From: Gammaproteobacteria bacterium
GTDB taxonomy: Bacteria; Pseudomonadota; Gammaproteobacteria; UBA6429; Thiohalophilaceae
Length of the DNA: 64,000 bases
Direction: 5' to 3'
Assembly: GCA_029880855.1 (NCBI GenBank)
Contig: JAOUNS010000002.1
Coordinates: 1 to 64,000 of the forward strand
Positions within the stretch are counted from its first letter, which is position 1. Each line of letters opens with the position of its first letter. The position numbers and the translations under genes are program-made. The notes beneath the pieces were generated by a model. That model had not been told where the DNA came from, ran no database searches, and saw nothing but the letters and a program-made list of their open reading frames with translations. Shown here one piece after another: positions 1-9,534 of the stretch.

Positions 1-278
1 TCGGGCCGCCGTCGCTTTGCGCCGGCGTTCGCCGCACTTTCAGTGCGTCGTCGAACTACCCATCTATCCTTCGGGAGTTCTCATCTCTGCTCCGCCCTAA
101 CACTAATTCTGGTCGGGGTGGAGAGATGACTCGGGCTTTCGCCCTCGCCCTTCGGGCCGCCGTCGCTTTGCGCCGGCGTTCGCCGCACTTTCAGTGCGTC
201 GTCGAACTACCCATCTATCCTTCGGGAGTTCTCATCTCTGCTCCGCCCTAACACTAATTCTGGTCGGGGTGGAGAGAT
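1..278. repeat. Tandem direct repeat downstream of tRNA-Pro
   Basis: Bases 1-127 and 152-278 are identical (127 bp, period 151 bp, spacer 128-151). In the tRNA's direction (minus strand) each copy begins with the last 18 bases of the tRNA-Pro gene including CCA, then runs through a GC-rich stretch of small hairpins (for example CGCACT-TTC-AGTGCG). The outer copy touches the window edge, so more copies may lie outside. The design matches the E. coli tyrT locus, where repeats begin with the tRNA 3' end. No protein-coding gene is supported here. Confidence 0.95.
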
Positions 279-337
279 TCGAACTCCCGACATCCTGCTC
301 CCAAAGCAGGCGCGCTACCAGACTGCGCTACACCCCG
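261..337 (-). tRNA. tRNA-Pro (anticodon UGG)
   Basis: On the minus strand a 77-base cloverleaf begins CGGGGTGTAGCGCAG and ends with an encoded CCA at 261-263. The anticodon loop CTTTGGG gives anticodon UGG, reading CCN proline codons. The acceptor stem CGGGGTG pairs with the CACCCCG before the ACCA end. It is divergent from folD and has its own promoter at 369-397. Its 3' end is duplicated downstream (see the repeat at 1-278). Confidence 0.97.
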
Positions 338-368
338 TTTCCGCCGTCATCCGGCGACAAGGAGCGGG

Positions 369-397
369 ATAATACGCGTCTCGCCGATTCAGGTCAA
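369..397 (-). promoter_or_regulatory. Sigma-70 promoter of tRNA-Pro
   Basis: Reading the minus strand, TTGACC (397-392) and TATTAT (374-369) are separated by exactly 17 bases. The bases after the -10 box are GC-rich (CCCGCTCC), the kind of discriminator typical of stringently controlled stable-RNA promoters. Transcription would start about 25 bases before the mature tRNA. Confidence 0.8.
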
Positions 398-479
398 ATA
401 TCCTGACAATCTGCTTGGCCTTGTTACCGCTTCATGCGATCATTGCGGCCCAGTTTTTTTACCGGATTTTCATATCGCC

Positions 480-1334
480 ATGACAGCCCAGATCATTGAC
501 GGCAAGGCCGTCGCCGCCCAAACCCGGATGAAAGTCAAACAGCGCATCGAGGCGCGAATCGGCAAGGGTCAGCGAGTCCCCGGTTTGGCGGTAATTCTGG
601 TTGGCCATGACCCGGCTTCCGAGGTCTATGTAAAAAACAAGCGCAAGGCCTGTGATGAGGCGGGGATGCTCTCTTTTTCCCACGATTTGCCGGACACCAT
701 CAGCCAGGCGGAGTTACTGGCGCTGATCGATGAGCTGAATGCGGACGAGAAGGTGGACGGTATTCTGGTGCAACTCCCCCTCCCGGCTCACATCGATACC
801 GAGACAGTCATTGAACGCATTAAACCCGATAAGGATGTGGATGGTTTCCACCCCTACAATATCGGACGCCTTACCCTGCGCATTCCCCTGCTGCGCCCCT
901 GCACGCCCCGCGGGGTCATTACCTTGCTGGAAAGCACGGGTCAGCCGGTCAAGGGACAAGATACACTGGTGGTGGGTGCCTCGAATCATGTGGGACGCCC
1001 GATGGGACTGGAACTGCTGCTGGCCGGGGCAACCGTAACCACTTGTCACCGCTTTACCCGGAATTTGGCCGAGCATGTCGGGCGTGCAGATATCGTCGTC
1101 GTGGCGGTAGGTAAACCCGGAATTGTTAAAGGTGAGTGGATCAAGCCCGGCGCAATCGTGATTGATATCGGTATCAATCGCGGCGCCGACGGTAAATTGG
1201 TGGGCGATGTGGACTTTGAGGTCGCCAGAGAACGGGCTGGCTGGATTACTCCGGTACCCGGTGGTGTCGGTCCTATGACAGTGGCCACCTTGCTGCAAAA
1301 CACGGTCGACGCCGCCGACCTGTACCACAGTTAG
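480..1334 (+). CDS. folD: Bifunctional methylenetetrahydrofolate dehydrogenase/cyclohydrolase FolD
   Basis: FolD interconverts 5,10-methylene-THF, methenyl-THF and 10-formyl-THF with NADP in the cytoplasm, supplying one-carbon units for purines and formyl-Met. The protein is 284 residues, the usual length. It shows the active-site motif Y50-VKNK-RK with the catalytic lysine at 54, [10 protein letters not shown] near 94-103, DGFHP with Asp121, the nucleotide-binding GASNHVGRP at 166-174 and the C-terminal signature [10 protein letters not shown] near 258-267. It stands alone, divergent from tRNA-Pro and convergent with the next gene. Confidence 0.97.
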   Translation: MTAQIIDGKAVAAQTRMKVKQRIEARIGKGQRVPGLAVILVGHDPASEVYVKNKRKACDEAGMLSFSHDLPDTISQAELLALIDELNADEKVDGILVQLPLPAHIDTETVIERIKPDKDVDGFHPYNIGRLTLRIPLLRPCTPRGVITLLESTGQPVKGQDTLVVGASNHVGRPMGLELLLAGATVTTCHRFTRNLAEHVGRADIVVVAVGKPGIVKGEWIKPGAIVIDIGINRGADGKLVGDVDFEVARERAGWITPVPGGVGPMTVATLLQNTVDAADLYHS

Positions 1335-1356
1335 GTATCTCCCGCCCTGCCAAAGA

Positions 1357-2001
1357 TTAGTGGGGCGTCCGGTATTTTTCTGCCCTGACCGGCAGACCTT
1401 TCACACAGTGCTTGTAGTATGGTTCCAGACGCATGCCGTCCAGTTCCGCATAGAGCTCATCCTCATCCAGCAGGATATTGATCTCTTCCCCCTTGTAGTT
1501 TCCGGTACAGCGGTCAAGTATGTGATCACCGGTTGCATCAAAACTGCGAAAGGCATGGGTCTCGCCATTATAGGCATGGAGATTGATCAAGGTCTGGGTC
1601 GGCGCATTGCGATAGGTCGGTAAATAGGCCGCACTATAATCACGGATAACCCGGTTCTTGTCATCATAGACATACACCTCAATGGTGTGCATTCTGTCCG
1701 GATTAGCCTTTTCCCACTGCACACGGCTGATCAGTTTTCCTGTCTCTTTATGGTAAAACGACTCTTCGGTATAGAATTCCGGCTGATCGGCATAGCCGCC
1801 GGTTTTGGTCTTGATAATGAGGGGATGTTGTTTGACCAACTGTTGGTGCAGGACCAGGAGATTATTGGCGAAATTATTCCAGTTATGGACATGTTGGTTG
1901 TCCACTTTAATGGACCCAGGGTTCTCGGCAGCTTGTACCGTGAACCCGCCGGCCGGCAACAGTCCGATTAGCAGTATCAGGACTTGTCTTGTCGTTGTCA
2001 T
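1357..2001 (-). CDS. Hypothetical secreted protein
   Basis: A 214-residue protein with a clear Sec signal peptide (MTTTRQ, hydrophobic VLILLIGLLPAGG, predicted cut after about residue 24 at VQAA). The mature part is polar, rich in Tyr and His, and has two cysteines in the C-terminal third (LDRCTG and YKHCVKG) that could form a disulfide in the periplasm. I do not recognise a family. It ends 22 bases from the convergent folD and lies downstream of cysS on the same strand with an 87-base gap, so it is probably its own unit. Confidence 0.75.
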   Translation of the reverse strand: MTTTRQVLILLIGLLPAGGFTVQAAENPGSIKVDNQHVHNWNNFANNLLVLHQQLVKQHPLIIKTKTGGYADQPEFYTEESFYHKETGKLISRVQWEKANPDRMHTIEVYVYDDKNRVIRDYSAAYLPTYRNAPTQTLINLHAYNGETHAFRSFDATGDHILDRCTGNYKGEEINILLDEDELYAELDGMRLEPYYKHCVKGLPVRAEKYRTPH

Positions 2002-2088
2002 CGATAACTCCCTGGTGTTTTGCCAATGTCACAGTCTGTGGGACTGGTGGTTATCCGACTGGTTCAATCACGGGCGCTTTCGATTCAT

Positions 2089-3480
2089 TTAGGCCCGTCG
2101 CCAGCCTGTCTTGCCTGTCCCATCCTCCAGAATGATCCCCTGCTCTTTTAGTAAATCGCGCAGACGGTCCGCCTCCGCCCAGTTTTTGTCAGTCCGGGCC
2201 TGTTCCCGTTGCGCGATGATATCATCCACTTCGGCATCACTCAGACCGGACTCGCCGCCGGTACGGGCGCGCAGGAACTGTTCCGGATCATCCTGCAACA
2301 GCCCCAACAACAGGCCCAGATGCCGCAACTGCCCCGCCAGTTGGCCGGCCTGGATGGCATCTGTCTCTTTCACCTTGTTGATTTCTTTGGCCAGTTCGAA
2401 CAGCACAGCCAGGGCTTCCGGCGTGTTGAAATCATCTTCCATGGCCGAGGCAAAGCGTTCTGCATACTCATTTTCCAACGGTACCGGTGCCGTATTAATG
2501 CCGCGCAGGGCCGTGTACAGGCTGGTCAGGGCGGATTTGGCATTGTCCAGATGCTTGTCTGAATAATTTAACGGGCTGCGGTAATGGCTGGTCAGTATGA
2601 AATAGCGGATCGCTTCCGCCGGGTATTGTTCCAGCACTTCACGGATCGTGAAAAAGTTACCCAGTGACTTGGACATTTTTTCATCGTCCACACGGACAAA
2701 GCCGTTATGCAGCCAAAAATTGACGAAGGCATCGTCGGTGGCGGCACAGGATTGGGCGATCTCGTTTTCGTGGTGGGGGAACTGCAGATCCAGACCGCCG
2801 CCATGGATGTCAAAGTGGTTACCCAGGCAGTGAGTGGACATGGCCGAGCACTCGATGTGCCAGCCCGGCCGGCCCTTACCCCAGGGCGAATCCCAGCTCG
2901 GCTCTTCCGGTTTGGCCATTTTCCAGAGCACAAAATCCAGCGGGTCCTGTTTGGCCTCGGAAATTTCCACGCGCGCCCCGGCCCGCAGGTCTTCCGGCTG
3001 TTTCCCGGAGAGCTGACCATAATCTTCAAACTCGCTGACGTCGTAGTAAACGTCGCCGTTCCCGGCCTGATAGGCATAGCCCTTCTCCACCAGGGTTTCA
3101 ATCATCTGGATTATTTGATCCATATGGACGGTGGCGCGCGGTTCCTCATCGGGACGCAGCACCCCCAGACGGTCTGCATCCTCATGCATGGCAAGAATAA
3201 ACCGCTCGGTAAAATCACCCAACCCCTCACCGTTTTCGTTGGCGCGGGCAATAATCTTGTCGTCGATGTCCGTTATGTTACGCACATAAGTGACGTGTTC
3301 AGGCCCGTACAGACGGCACAGGTAGCGGTAAATAATATCGAACACGACCAGAACCCGGGCGTGACCGATGTGACACAGGTCATAGACCGTCATGCCGCAG
3401 ACATACATCCGGACATTTTTCGGGTCAATGGGCTCAAACAACTCTTTTTGTTTACTCAGATTATTGTGGACGTACAACAT
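2089..3480 (-). CDS. cysS: Cysteinyl-tRNA synthetase
   Basis: Class I aminoacyl-tRNA synthetase charging tRNA-Cys. It has 463 residues, the family's usual length. The HIGH signature is at residues 37-40 and KMSKS at 268-272. The zinc ligands that select cysteine are present: Cys28, Cys211, His236 and Glu240, in the same spacing as the E. coli enzyme. The C-terminal DALR and anticodon-binding region completes the protein. It is divergent from the cyclophilin pair, the common cysS/ppi/lpxH arrangement. Confidence 0.98.
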   Translation of the reverse strand: MLYVHNNLSKQKELFEPIDPKNVRMYVCGMTVYDLCHIGHARVLVVFDIIYRYLCRLYGPEHVTYVRNITDIDDKIIARANENGEGLGDFTERFILAMHEDADRLGVLRPDEEPRATVHMDQIIQMIETLVEKGYAYQAGNGDVYYDVSEFEDYGQLSGKQPEDLRAGARVEISEAKQDPLDFVLWKMAKPEEPSWDSPWGKGRPGWHIECSAMSTHCLGNHFDIHGGGLDLQFPHHENEIAQSCAATDDAFVNFWLHNGFVRVDDEKMSKSLGNFFTIREVLEQYPAEAIRYFILTSHYRSPLNYSDKHLDNAKSALTSLYTALRGINTAPVPLENEYAERFASAMEDDFNTPEALAVLFELAKEINKVKETDAIQAGQLAGQLRHLGLLLGLLQDDPEQFLRARTGGESGLSDAEVDDIIAQREQARTDKNWAEADRLRDLLKEQGIILEDGTGKTGWRRA

Positions 3481-3579
3481 CGGCCGAAGCTACCTTTCAT
3501 GAATGGCTGACTGGTGGGGCGTAGATTAGCCGAAATGGACCGTTTCCACAAAAATTTGCGCCAGTGCCGGGGATGTACT

Positions 3580-3608
3580 TTGCAGTCGACGCAAAACCCC
3601 TCTATCAT
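3580..3608 (+). promoter_or_regulatory. Candidate promoter of the ppiA-ppiB-lpxH unit
   Basis: TTGCAG (3580-3585) and TATCAT (3603-3608) are 17 bases apart, 34 bases before the first cyclophilin's start codon. The -10 box matches five of six consensus bases, the -35 box only the first three. It is the best match in the cysS-ppi gap. Confidence 0.45.
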
Positions 3609-3642
3609 TCGAGCAAAATATTAACCCGACAGGACGCTCAAC

Positions 3643-4239
3643 ATGAGAAAAATTCTGCTCAGTCTGACCCTATTCTTGCTTGCCTCCACCACCTGTACAG
3701 CGGCCAACACCGTGCAGGTCGTGATGGAGACCAATAAAGGGAATATCACTCTGGAACTCAACCCGGACAAGGCACCGAAAACGGTCGCCAATTTCCTGCA
3801 ATACGTTGACGAAGGCTTTTACGTCAACACCATCTTCCACCGTGTGGTGAAGATGAATGAAATGAAAGTCATCCAGGGCGGTGGCTTTGACACCAACTAT
3901 CAGTACAAAAACACCCGTCCGCCGATTATCAATGAAGCCGACAACGGCCTGAAAAATGAACGCGGCACGATTGCCATGGCGCGCACGCTGGACGAACATT
4001 CCGCCACCTCGCAGTTTTACATTAATGTTATGAGTCACAGTTTCCTGGATCACAGCGCCAAGACACCACGCGGCTGGGGCTATGCGGTATTCGGCAAAGT
4101 CGTGGCCGGTATGGACATCGTTGAGGCTATCTGGGCTATCCCGACGATTCCCGCCGGTCCCTTTCCCCAGGATGTACCCCGTGACCCGGTCATCATCACC
4201 CGCGTCTATCGTGCAGCCGCACAGCCCGCTGCAAACTAG
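3643..4239 (+). CDS. ppiA: Periplasmic peptidyl-prolyl cis-trans isomerase, cyclophilin type
   Basis: Cyclophilin that speeds proline isomerisation in exported proteins. Residues 1-20 form a signal peptide (KILLSLTLFLLAS, cut near TAA), so it is periplasmic, unlike the next gene. The core motifs are present: [33 protein letters not shown] and FGKVVAGMDIVE. There is an insertion (KMNEMK) between FHRV and the QGGG strand. It is the first gene of a same-strand run with a second cyclophilin 16 bases downstream and lpxH after that. Confidence 0.9.
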   Translation: MRKILLSLTLFLLASTTCTAANTVQVVMETNKGNITLELNPDKAPKTVANFLQYVDEGFYVNTIFHRVVKMNEMKVIQGGGFDTNYQYKNTRPPIINEADNGLKNERGTIAMARTLDEHSATSQFYINVMSHSFLDHSAKTPRGWGYAVFGKVVAGMDIVEAIWAIPTIPAGPFPQDVPRDPVIITRVYRAAAQPAAN

Positions 4240-4255
4240 CTGACCACCACTGGAG

Positions 4256-4756
4256 TTGAACAATATGGTCAAGATCAATACCTCTATGGGTACCATTACA
4301 CTGCAACTGTTTGCCGACAAGGCGCCGGACACCGTCGCCAACTTTCTGGACTATGCCAAAGCCGGCTTTTATGACGGCACCATTTTCCACCGGGTCATCG
4401 ACGGCTTTATGATCCAGGGCGGCGGTATGGAACCCGGTTTGAAAGAAAAACAAAACAAGAGTCCGATCCAGAACGAGGCGCACAACGGGTTAAGCAATAA
4501 ACGCGGCACCATCGCCATGGCCCGTACGCCCAATCCCCATTCCGCCACCTCGCAATTTTTCATCAACGTCTCGGACAACACCTTCCTGGACTTCAAGTCA
4601 CCCACCCCCGATGGCTACGGCTATTGTGTGTTCGGTGAAGTGACAGATGGTATGGATGTGGTGGACGCTATCAAGAAAGTCGCCACCGCCGGCCGCGGCA
4701 TGCATCAGGACGTCCCGGTTGAAGATGTGGTGATCATCAGCGTCGAGGCAAGCTGA
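4256..4756 (+). CDS. ppiB: Cytoplasmic peptidyl-prolyl cis-trans isomerase B
   Basis: A 166-residue cyclophilin without a signal peptide, matching E. coli PpiB in length. Visible motifs are [14 protein letters not shown] (catalytic Arg of FHRV), [24 protein letters not shown] and [12 protein letters not shown]. It acts as a cytoplasmic prolyl isomerase. It sits between the exported paralogue and lpxH; cysS/ppiB/lpxH neighbourhood is standard in gammaproteobacteria. The pair looks like an ancient duplication with one copy gaining or keeping a signal sequence. Confidence 0.96.
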   Translation: MNNMVKINTSMGTITLQLFADKAPDTVANFLDYAKAGFYDGTIFHRVIDGFMIQGGGMEPGLKEKQNKSPIQNEAHNGLSNKRGTIAMARTPNPHSATSQFFINVSDNTFLDFKSPTPDGYGYCVFGEVTDGMDVVDAIKKVATAGRGMHQDVPVEDVVIISVEAS

Positions 4757-4771
4757 GCGCAGCCCGATCAC

Positions 4772-5485
4772 ATGCCCACCCTTTTCATCTCGGATCTGCA
4801 TCTGAGTCCGGAGAAGCCGGGGATCACCCGGCTGCTGCTGGACTTTCTCAGCGGTGAGGCCCGTCAGGCAGACAGGCTCTACATTCTGGGTGATCTGTTT
4901 GAAGTCTGGTTGGGTGATGATATGGTGCTGCCGGATTATCAACCGGCGATAGCACAGTTGAAACAGCTGAGTGAAACGGTGCCGATCCAGGTCATGCATG
5001 GCAACCGTGATTTTCTGATGCGTGCCGGTTTTACTGAAATGTCCGGTTGTCAGTTACTCTCCGATGCGGAAGTGATTGACCTCTACGGCAAGCGCACTCT
5101 GCTGTTACATGGTGATACCCTGTGTACGGATGACACCGCCTACCAGGACTTTCGCCGCATGGTACGCAACTCCGCCTGGCAGGATCAGTTGCTCTCCAAA
5201 TCTCCGGCGGAAAGGCTGGCCCTGGCCAAACAATATCGCGAGGCCAGTAACAAGGCCAATCAGGACAAGAGTGATGAGATCATGGATGTGAACCGGCAGA
5301 CCGTTACGGCTGTGATGCAGGAATTCGGCGTCACCCATCTTATCCACGGCCATACCCACCGTCCCGCTGTACACAACTTTGAGCTGAATGGTCAGGTTGC
5401 AGAGCGCATTGTGTTGGGCGACTGGGGCGAGACCGGCAGTGTGCTGGTTTGTGACGCAGCAGGCTGCCGGCTTAAATCCATCTAG
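4772..5485 (+). CDS. lpxH: UDP-2,3-diacylglucosamine hydrolase LpxH
   Basis: Hydrolyses UDP-2,3-diacylglucosamine to lipid X, the fourth step of lipid A synthesis, at the inner membrane surface. The 237-residue protein shows the calcineurin-like metallophosphoesterase ligands in order: SDLHL (Asp8, His10), GDLFEVW (Asp41), HGNRD (Asn78), HGDTL (His113) and HGHTHRP near the C-terminus. The start is 15 bases after ppiB stops, suggesting cotranscription. Presence of LpxH supports a Gram-negative outer membrane with lipid A. Confidence 0.97.
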   Translation: MPTLFISDLHLSPEKPGITRLLLDFLSGEARQADRLYILGDLFEVWLGDDMVLPDYQPAIAQLKQLSETVPIQVMHGNRDFLMRAGFTEMSGCQLLSDAEVIDLYGKRTLLLHGDTLCTDDTAYQDFRRMVRNSAWQDQLLSKSPAERLALAKQYREASNKANQDKSDEIMDVNRQTVTAVMQEFGVTHLIHGHTHRPAVHNFELNGQVAERIVLGDWGETGSVLVCDAAGCRLKSI

Positions 5486-5487
5486 TC

Positions 5488-5512
5488 TTTATCCGCTTAC
5501 TGGATAAATTTT
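5488..5512 (+). terminator. Weak hairpin with T-run after lpxH
   Basis: TTTATCC, a 7-base loop and GGATAAA form a perfect 7-bp stem followed by TTTT. The stem is AT-rich, so termination may be inefficient. It overlaps the 3' end of the convergent lipoprotein gene. Confidence 0.4.
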
Positions 5513-6234
5513 CCGGCTGCACCGCTGCGCAGTTCCGTGATGCTGGTAGTCTGATAATCTTTCGGTAACTCAAACAACAGTTTGTCGGCTTTATAATTTT
5601 CCTTGTAGTCGACCAGTGTGTTGACGAATACACCCTTGTGCCACAACACCACCGGTGTTCCATGCTGTAAATGCCGGTTGGGTGCAAAAGTATGTCTGGC
5701 CATATCACAACCGTTGCGCAGATCCGCAGGCAGGCTGGTAAGTGCTCCCACACTGTCTCGCGCCAGTATCAGGTTGTACTCCTGCATGGCCTGGACATAA
5801 CCGGGCAATAAACCCTTGATGCTCATTGACTCGTAACACAACTCATCACCTGACTTGTATTGATAGTGTTGCGGTTTTTTACCACCGATGGCGGGCATAT
5901 CCTGTGTGCTGTCCACCTTGATCTCACTGAGTTTGAGATCAACGGTTGGCTTGAGTTCTTTGCCACTATCACTGATGGTAATGATCTGACGATTCGTGCG
6001 ATCAACGCTGTAGATAACCTTCTGTTTTCGATCCAGCAGGATATAACCTTCGGCGTTCTCGCCGCTGTCCATACGCATATAATCGGCAGACACAATCACC
6101 CGCACAGTGCCTGGCTCAACCTCGGCATCGGCCTCGGTAAAGAGCAGTAAATGATCAGTTGATTTTTGTTTTTGATCGCATGCGGTCAACGGAGACAACA
6201 GTGCAACCAATACCACACCATATACAGATTTCAT
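5497..6234 (-). CDS. Hypothetical lipoprotein
   Basis: A 245-residue predicted lipoprotein: MKSVYGVVLVALLSPLTAC has a lipobox (LTAC, Cys19). I chose the ATG at 6234 because GGTGA lies four bases upstream and it begins the signal sequence; a longer start at 6255 would add seven residues before it. The mature domain is beta-rich, with stretches like YILLDRKQKVIYSVDRTNRQIITI that recall DUF4412-type outer-membrane-linked lipoproteins, but the match is only impressionistic. It follows the DUF455 gene on the same strand with little spacing and is probably cotranscribed. Confidence 0.75.
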   Translation of the reverse strand: MKSVYGVVLVALLSPLTACDQKQKSTDHLLLFTEADAEVEPGTVRVIVSADYMRMDSGENAEGYILLDRKQKVIYSVDRTNRQIITISDSGKELKPTVDLKLSEIKVDSTQDMPAIGGKKPQHYQYKSGDELCYESMSIKGLLPGYVQAMQEYNLILARDSVGALTSLPADLRNGCDMARHTFAPNRHLQHGTPVVLWHKGVFVNTLVDYKENYKADKLLFELPKDYQTTSITELRSGAAGKFIQ

Positions 6235-6255
6235 TACGTCACCATTTTTTATCAT

Positions 6256-7074
6256 TCATATTGCGCCATCAAGATAAGCAAGTTCCTGTTCGGTAAACCC
6301 TGCCTTGCGGCGCACAGCCAAATCAAACGGTCCTTTTAGTTTGCCTTGCATATATTGCTCAATCAATGCTGCAAACGTATCGTCGGGTATCAGGCCGCGC
6401 TGTTCACACAAATAACGAAACCAGCGTGAACCGATTTCCACATGCCCCACTTCATCCCGATGAATAATTTTCAGAATCTCCACCGCAGCCTGATCACCAC
6501 ACTCGGCCAATCGCGCCATAATACCGGGGGTCACATCCAGTCCTCTCGCTTCCAGTACTCTGGGAACCAGCGCCATGCGCACCATGGGATCAAAGTCTGT
6601 CTTGACCGCCATCTCCCATAAACCGTTATGGGCGGGAAACCCGCCGTAATCATACCCCATTTGCCGCAAGTGGTCGCGTAACAGGCTGAAGTGATACGCC
6701 TCCTCCACGGCCACCTTGATCCAGTCACTGTAGAACTGATCCGGCATGGACTGAAAACGATATACCGCATCCCAGCCGAGGTTAATCGCATTGAATTCAA
6801 TATGGGCCAATGCATGGATCAGGGCCGCCCGACCGATATCTGAACCCAGACTGCGTTTGGGGAGCTTGCGTGGTGAAACCAGCGCGGGTTGAGGGGGACG
6901 ACCGGGGATATCAATCCGCTGTATGTTGGCTGACAACAAGCGGTCCAGCTGACCGTCAACCCATGCCTGTTGGACTGAGTTGGTCAGGGCGATTTTTTCA
7001 TCCGGGTCTTGCGTCATGAGGCAGCCAAGGGCTGCCTCATATAGGGAGTGCGGGTTACTGCTCATGTGGAACAA
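6256..7074 (-). CDS. DUF455 family ferritin-like protein
   Basis: A 272-residue protein of the DUF455 (COG2833) family, which adopts a ferritin-like four-helix fold and may bind a di-metal centre. Likely ligands are visible as HIEFNAI, EEAYHF and HRDEVGHVEIG, giving paired Glu and His residues on successive helices. The family function is not established. A second Met at residue 4 (MSSN, 7065) is an alternative start. It lies immediately before the lipoprotein gene on the same strand. Confidence 0.88.
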   Translation of the reverse strand: MFHMSSNPHSLYEAALGCLMTQDPDEKIALTNSVQQAWVDGQLDRLLSANIQRIDIPGRPPQPALVSPRKLPKRSLGSDIGRAALIHALAHIEFNAINLGWDAVYRFQSMPDQFYSDWIKVAVEEAYHFSLLRDHLRQMGYDYGGFPAHNGLWEMAVKTDFDPMVRMALVPRVLEARGLDVTPGIMARLAECGDQAAVEILKIIHRDEVGHVEIGSRWFRYLCEQRGLIPDDTFAALIEQYMQGKLKGPFDLAVRRKAGFTEQELAYLDGAI

Positions 7075-7127
7075 CTACATCATATCAAGCAACAGGGAGC
7101 GTATCCTGTTCAGAACCGGGCTGATAA

Positions 7128-8084
7128 TCAATCCTGTTCCTGCTCTTTTTCTTTTTCCTTTTCAGCGTCTTCATCCGCCACCTTGCGATAGAGCATTTCC
7201 CCAATAATGGCGTGAATTCGCGCCGTGGGATGGATTTCATCAAAGAACACATATTCGTCAATATTTAACCCAAAGTTACAACCCGGCGTATATTGTCCCA
7301 GGTTGGTGCTGAAGCAGGGATCGGTGTTATTACTGAATCCCAGTTTCAAAGACTTGTCAGCAATTTTGTTGAATTTTTTTAACAGGTCGAACCGCTCCAC
7401 TTCAATATCCATGTCTTCCTTGACCTGATTAACCCTGGCCTTCAATTCATTATTGAAGTAGAGGCTCAGGGCGGTGGCATGGTTAATCAGTCCCGGCAGT
7501 CCCAGCGCCTGGGCAATCAGCCGGGTCTCGGGAATATTGCCGATATCAGGTGCATTTATCACCAGCCAGTTACGGGCACCGGCCATGGATAAAACCTGGA
7601 TCTGGTCGGCTATCACGACGGCCGCATCAGTCAGGCTTTGATAGGCTGCAATCGGGCTCGGGTTGTCTCTTGCGTAGCGCACATCATTACCGCCGATAAA
7701 CATCACATAGAGCGCATTTTCCGGTGCGACACCGCCATGGTTGGCCAGAAACAGGGCCACCTGGGTGGCCAGATCCTTGGGTTCATTACTGTTGGCACGG
7801 GCCGCGACGACAGAATAGTTGGTACCCTGGGCAGGGCCGATGAGGTGCAAAGACGGTTCAAGGGTCAGGCCGAGGCGATTTGCCATCACCTCCACGGCCA
7901 GCAGGCCGTTACTGACCCGATTTTGATAATAAGGTGGTTGTGGAAATGGCCCCACCACTGAGGCCAGGTTACCGCTGTCCGACAGGCTGTCCCCGAATAC
8001 ATAGACCTTGTCAAACTGGCCGGCATAGAGTGCTGTCGGCAGGAATAACAACAGCAGGAAAAATTTTCTGATTAATTTACTCAT
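7128..8084 (-). CDS. Secreted GDSL/SGNH-family lipase or esterase
   Basis: A 318-residue exported hydrolase. MSKLIRKFFLLLLFLPTALYA is a signal peptide, which together with AGGGGA upstream favours the ATG at 8084 over 8117. Block I is FGDSLSDSGN with nucleophile Ser33, block III is GGNDVRY, and block V is DEIHP supplying Asp and His. The family cleaves esters of lipids or polysaccharides, often in the periplasm, outside, or on the cell surface; no autotransporter barrel follows here. The C-terminus is a highly charged Glu/Lys tail (EKEKEKEQEQD). Confidence 0.9.
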   Translation of the reverse strand: MSKLIRKFFLLLLFLPTALYAGQFDKVYVFGDSLSDSGNLASVVGPFPQPPYYQNRVSNGLLAVEVMANRLGLTLEPSLHLIGPAQGTNYSVVAARANSNEPKDLATQVALFLANHGGVAPENALYVMFIGGNDVRYARDNPSPIAAYQSLTDAAVVIADQIQVLSMAGARNWLVINAPDIGNIPETRLIAQALGLPGLINHATALSLYFNNELKARVNQVKEDMDIEVERFDLLKKFNKIADKSLKLGFSNNTDPCFSTNLGQYTPGCNFGLNIDEYVFFDEIHPTARIHAIIGEMLYRKVADEDAEKEKEKEQEQD

Positions 8085-8194
8085 GTTCCATCCCCTTTCA
8101 ACTGAGCGCCTGATCACGATTTTTTGTCGTTATGTGATCAAACAATAATCATCAAAGTATAGCCAGATACAGCTTAATTAACTATTAACAAATT

Positions 8195-9442
8195 TCACAG
8201 TTTGATCACAATCACCAGATCCATGACGTTGGTGCCGGTCGGCCCGGTACTGACCAGATCGCCCGCCGCGGCCAGAAAACGGCCTGCATCCGCCTGTGCC
8301 AGACATTCTCCGGCTGAAAGTCCCTCCGCTTCTCCCCGAGCGATACTCCCCCCATCCACCAGCGCCCCGGCATCCTCGGTCGGACCATCACTGCCGTCTG
8401 TCGCCGCCACCAAAATGCGGTATTCAGGTCTATCCCGGATCAACAACGCCAGAGCCAGGGCCAGCTGCTGGTTCCGGCCACCCCGGCCGGGATTGTCAGG
8501 TAAAACCACCGTGGTTTCACCTCCCCAGATATGGACACCGGGCGGGGCCTGTTCCAGTGTGGCCACAATCTTTTCCGCCATCTTTACCGCCTCACCATGC
8601 AACGACTCGGGTTGAATAACAGGGTTTAGGCCCAGTGCAATGGCTCGCGTCTGGATCGCCTCGCAGGCCCGTCGGTTCGTGCCGACAAGCGCTGTCTCAA
8701 TATTGCTCCCTTGCACATCTGCCTCGCCGACGGCCGCCGCCTGAGCCTGCATCGCTTGTAACCAGTCCGGTATGGTTGCGGAAACAATCTTGTTGTTCGC
8801 CGTGACAACCAACAATCCGGAGCCAATGGTTGCCGGTTCATCGCCCGGCACATCGGAGAGTAACAGTTGGCAGACAGGGCGTTGCCGGAGATGAGCGATC
8901 AGGCGCCCCCCCTTGATCAGGGAAACGGATTGGCGGATCAGGTTCATTTGATCGATTGGTAAACCTGATGCCAGCAGCCATTGATTAACTCGCTGTAAAT
9001 CGGTGATGTTCAGCCCTTCCGGCAAGACCTCAACCAGGGCTGAAGTCCCGCCGGATATCATCATCACCAATGGGACGGCCTCCGGTAATTTATCGAGAAA
9101 ATCCAGCAATACCTGCCCGGCATACAGACTGCTTGCATCCGGTACGGGATGTGCGCTCTCTATGCATTGCAGTTTCTCAACGGTACGCAGTTGCGGAGTC
9201 AGGTAACCGGTTTTGGTTATCACCAAACCGGAATGACAACCTTCCCCCAAATAGTCCAAACACCCCATCGCCATATCGGATGCGGCCTTGCCAACGGCGA
9301 TCAGCGCCGCCTGTGGTGTTGGCAACGGATGCCGGGCAAAATAGTCCTGTACACAACGCCGGCCATCGACGGCGGCAAGTCCCGCTTGTAATAATTCAAA
9401 CAGTATTTGTCCATGCGTATTGTCTGTGCTTTGCAGTTTCAT
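8195..9442 (-). CDS. Glycerate 2-kinase (DUF4147/MOFRL family)
   Basis: A 415-residue protein of the GckA/TtuD family, phosphorylating D-glycerate (earlier annotated as hydroxypyruvate reductase). It has the N-terminal DUF4147 domain (AVGKAASDMA, ISGGTSALVEVLPEG) and the C-terminal MOFRL domain (GGRNQQLALALA, ATDGSDGPTEDAGA, GPTGTNVMDL). It would feed photorespiratory-type or serine-cycle glycerate into glycolysis. It stands alone, on the same strand as the lipase but 110 bases upstream. Confidence 0.92.
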   Translation of the reverse strand: MKLQSTDNTHGQILFELLQAGLAAVDGRRCVQDYFARHPLPTPQAALIAVGKAASDMAMGCLDYLGEGCHSGLVITKTGYLTPQLRTVEKLQCIESAHPVPDASSLYAGQVLLDFLDKLPEAVPLVMMISGGTSALVEVLPEGLNITDLQRVNQWLLASGLPIDQMNLIRQSVSLIKGGRLIAHLRQRPVCQLLLSDVPGDEPATIGSGLLVVTANNKIVSATIPDWLQAMQAQAAAVGEADVQGSNIETALVGTNRRACEAIQTRAIALGLNPVIQPESLHGEAVKMAEKIVATLEQAPPGVHIWGGETTVVLPDNPGRGGRNQQLALALALLIRDRPEYRILVAATDGSDGPTEDAGALVDGGSIARGEAEGLSAGECLAQADAGRFLAAAGDLVSTGPTGTNVMDLVIVIKL

Positions 9443-9534
9443 TTCACAAATCTATTCAAATACCATATACACTGATTTGATCTTGCGGTCTTTCTTGCTT
9501 ACATTTTAACTTTGATAATCGGCGCACCGGTCCC

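Noticed and set aside
1-278. attL/attR of an integrated island at tRNA-Pro
   Set aside because: The repeats are in tandem with a 151-base period, there is no integrase between them, and the duplicated part extends far beyond a tRNA 3' end.
194-406. 70-codon frame with [16 protein letters not shown] across tRNA-Pro
   Set aside because: It is translation of the complement of the tRNA and its repeat; this is a well-known spurious protein type.
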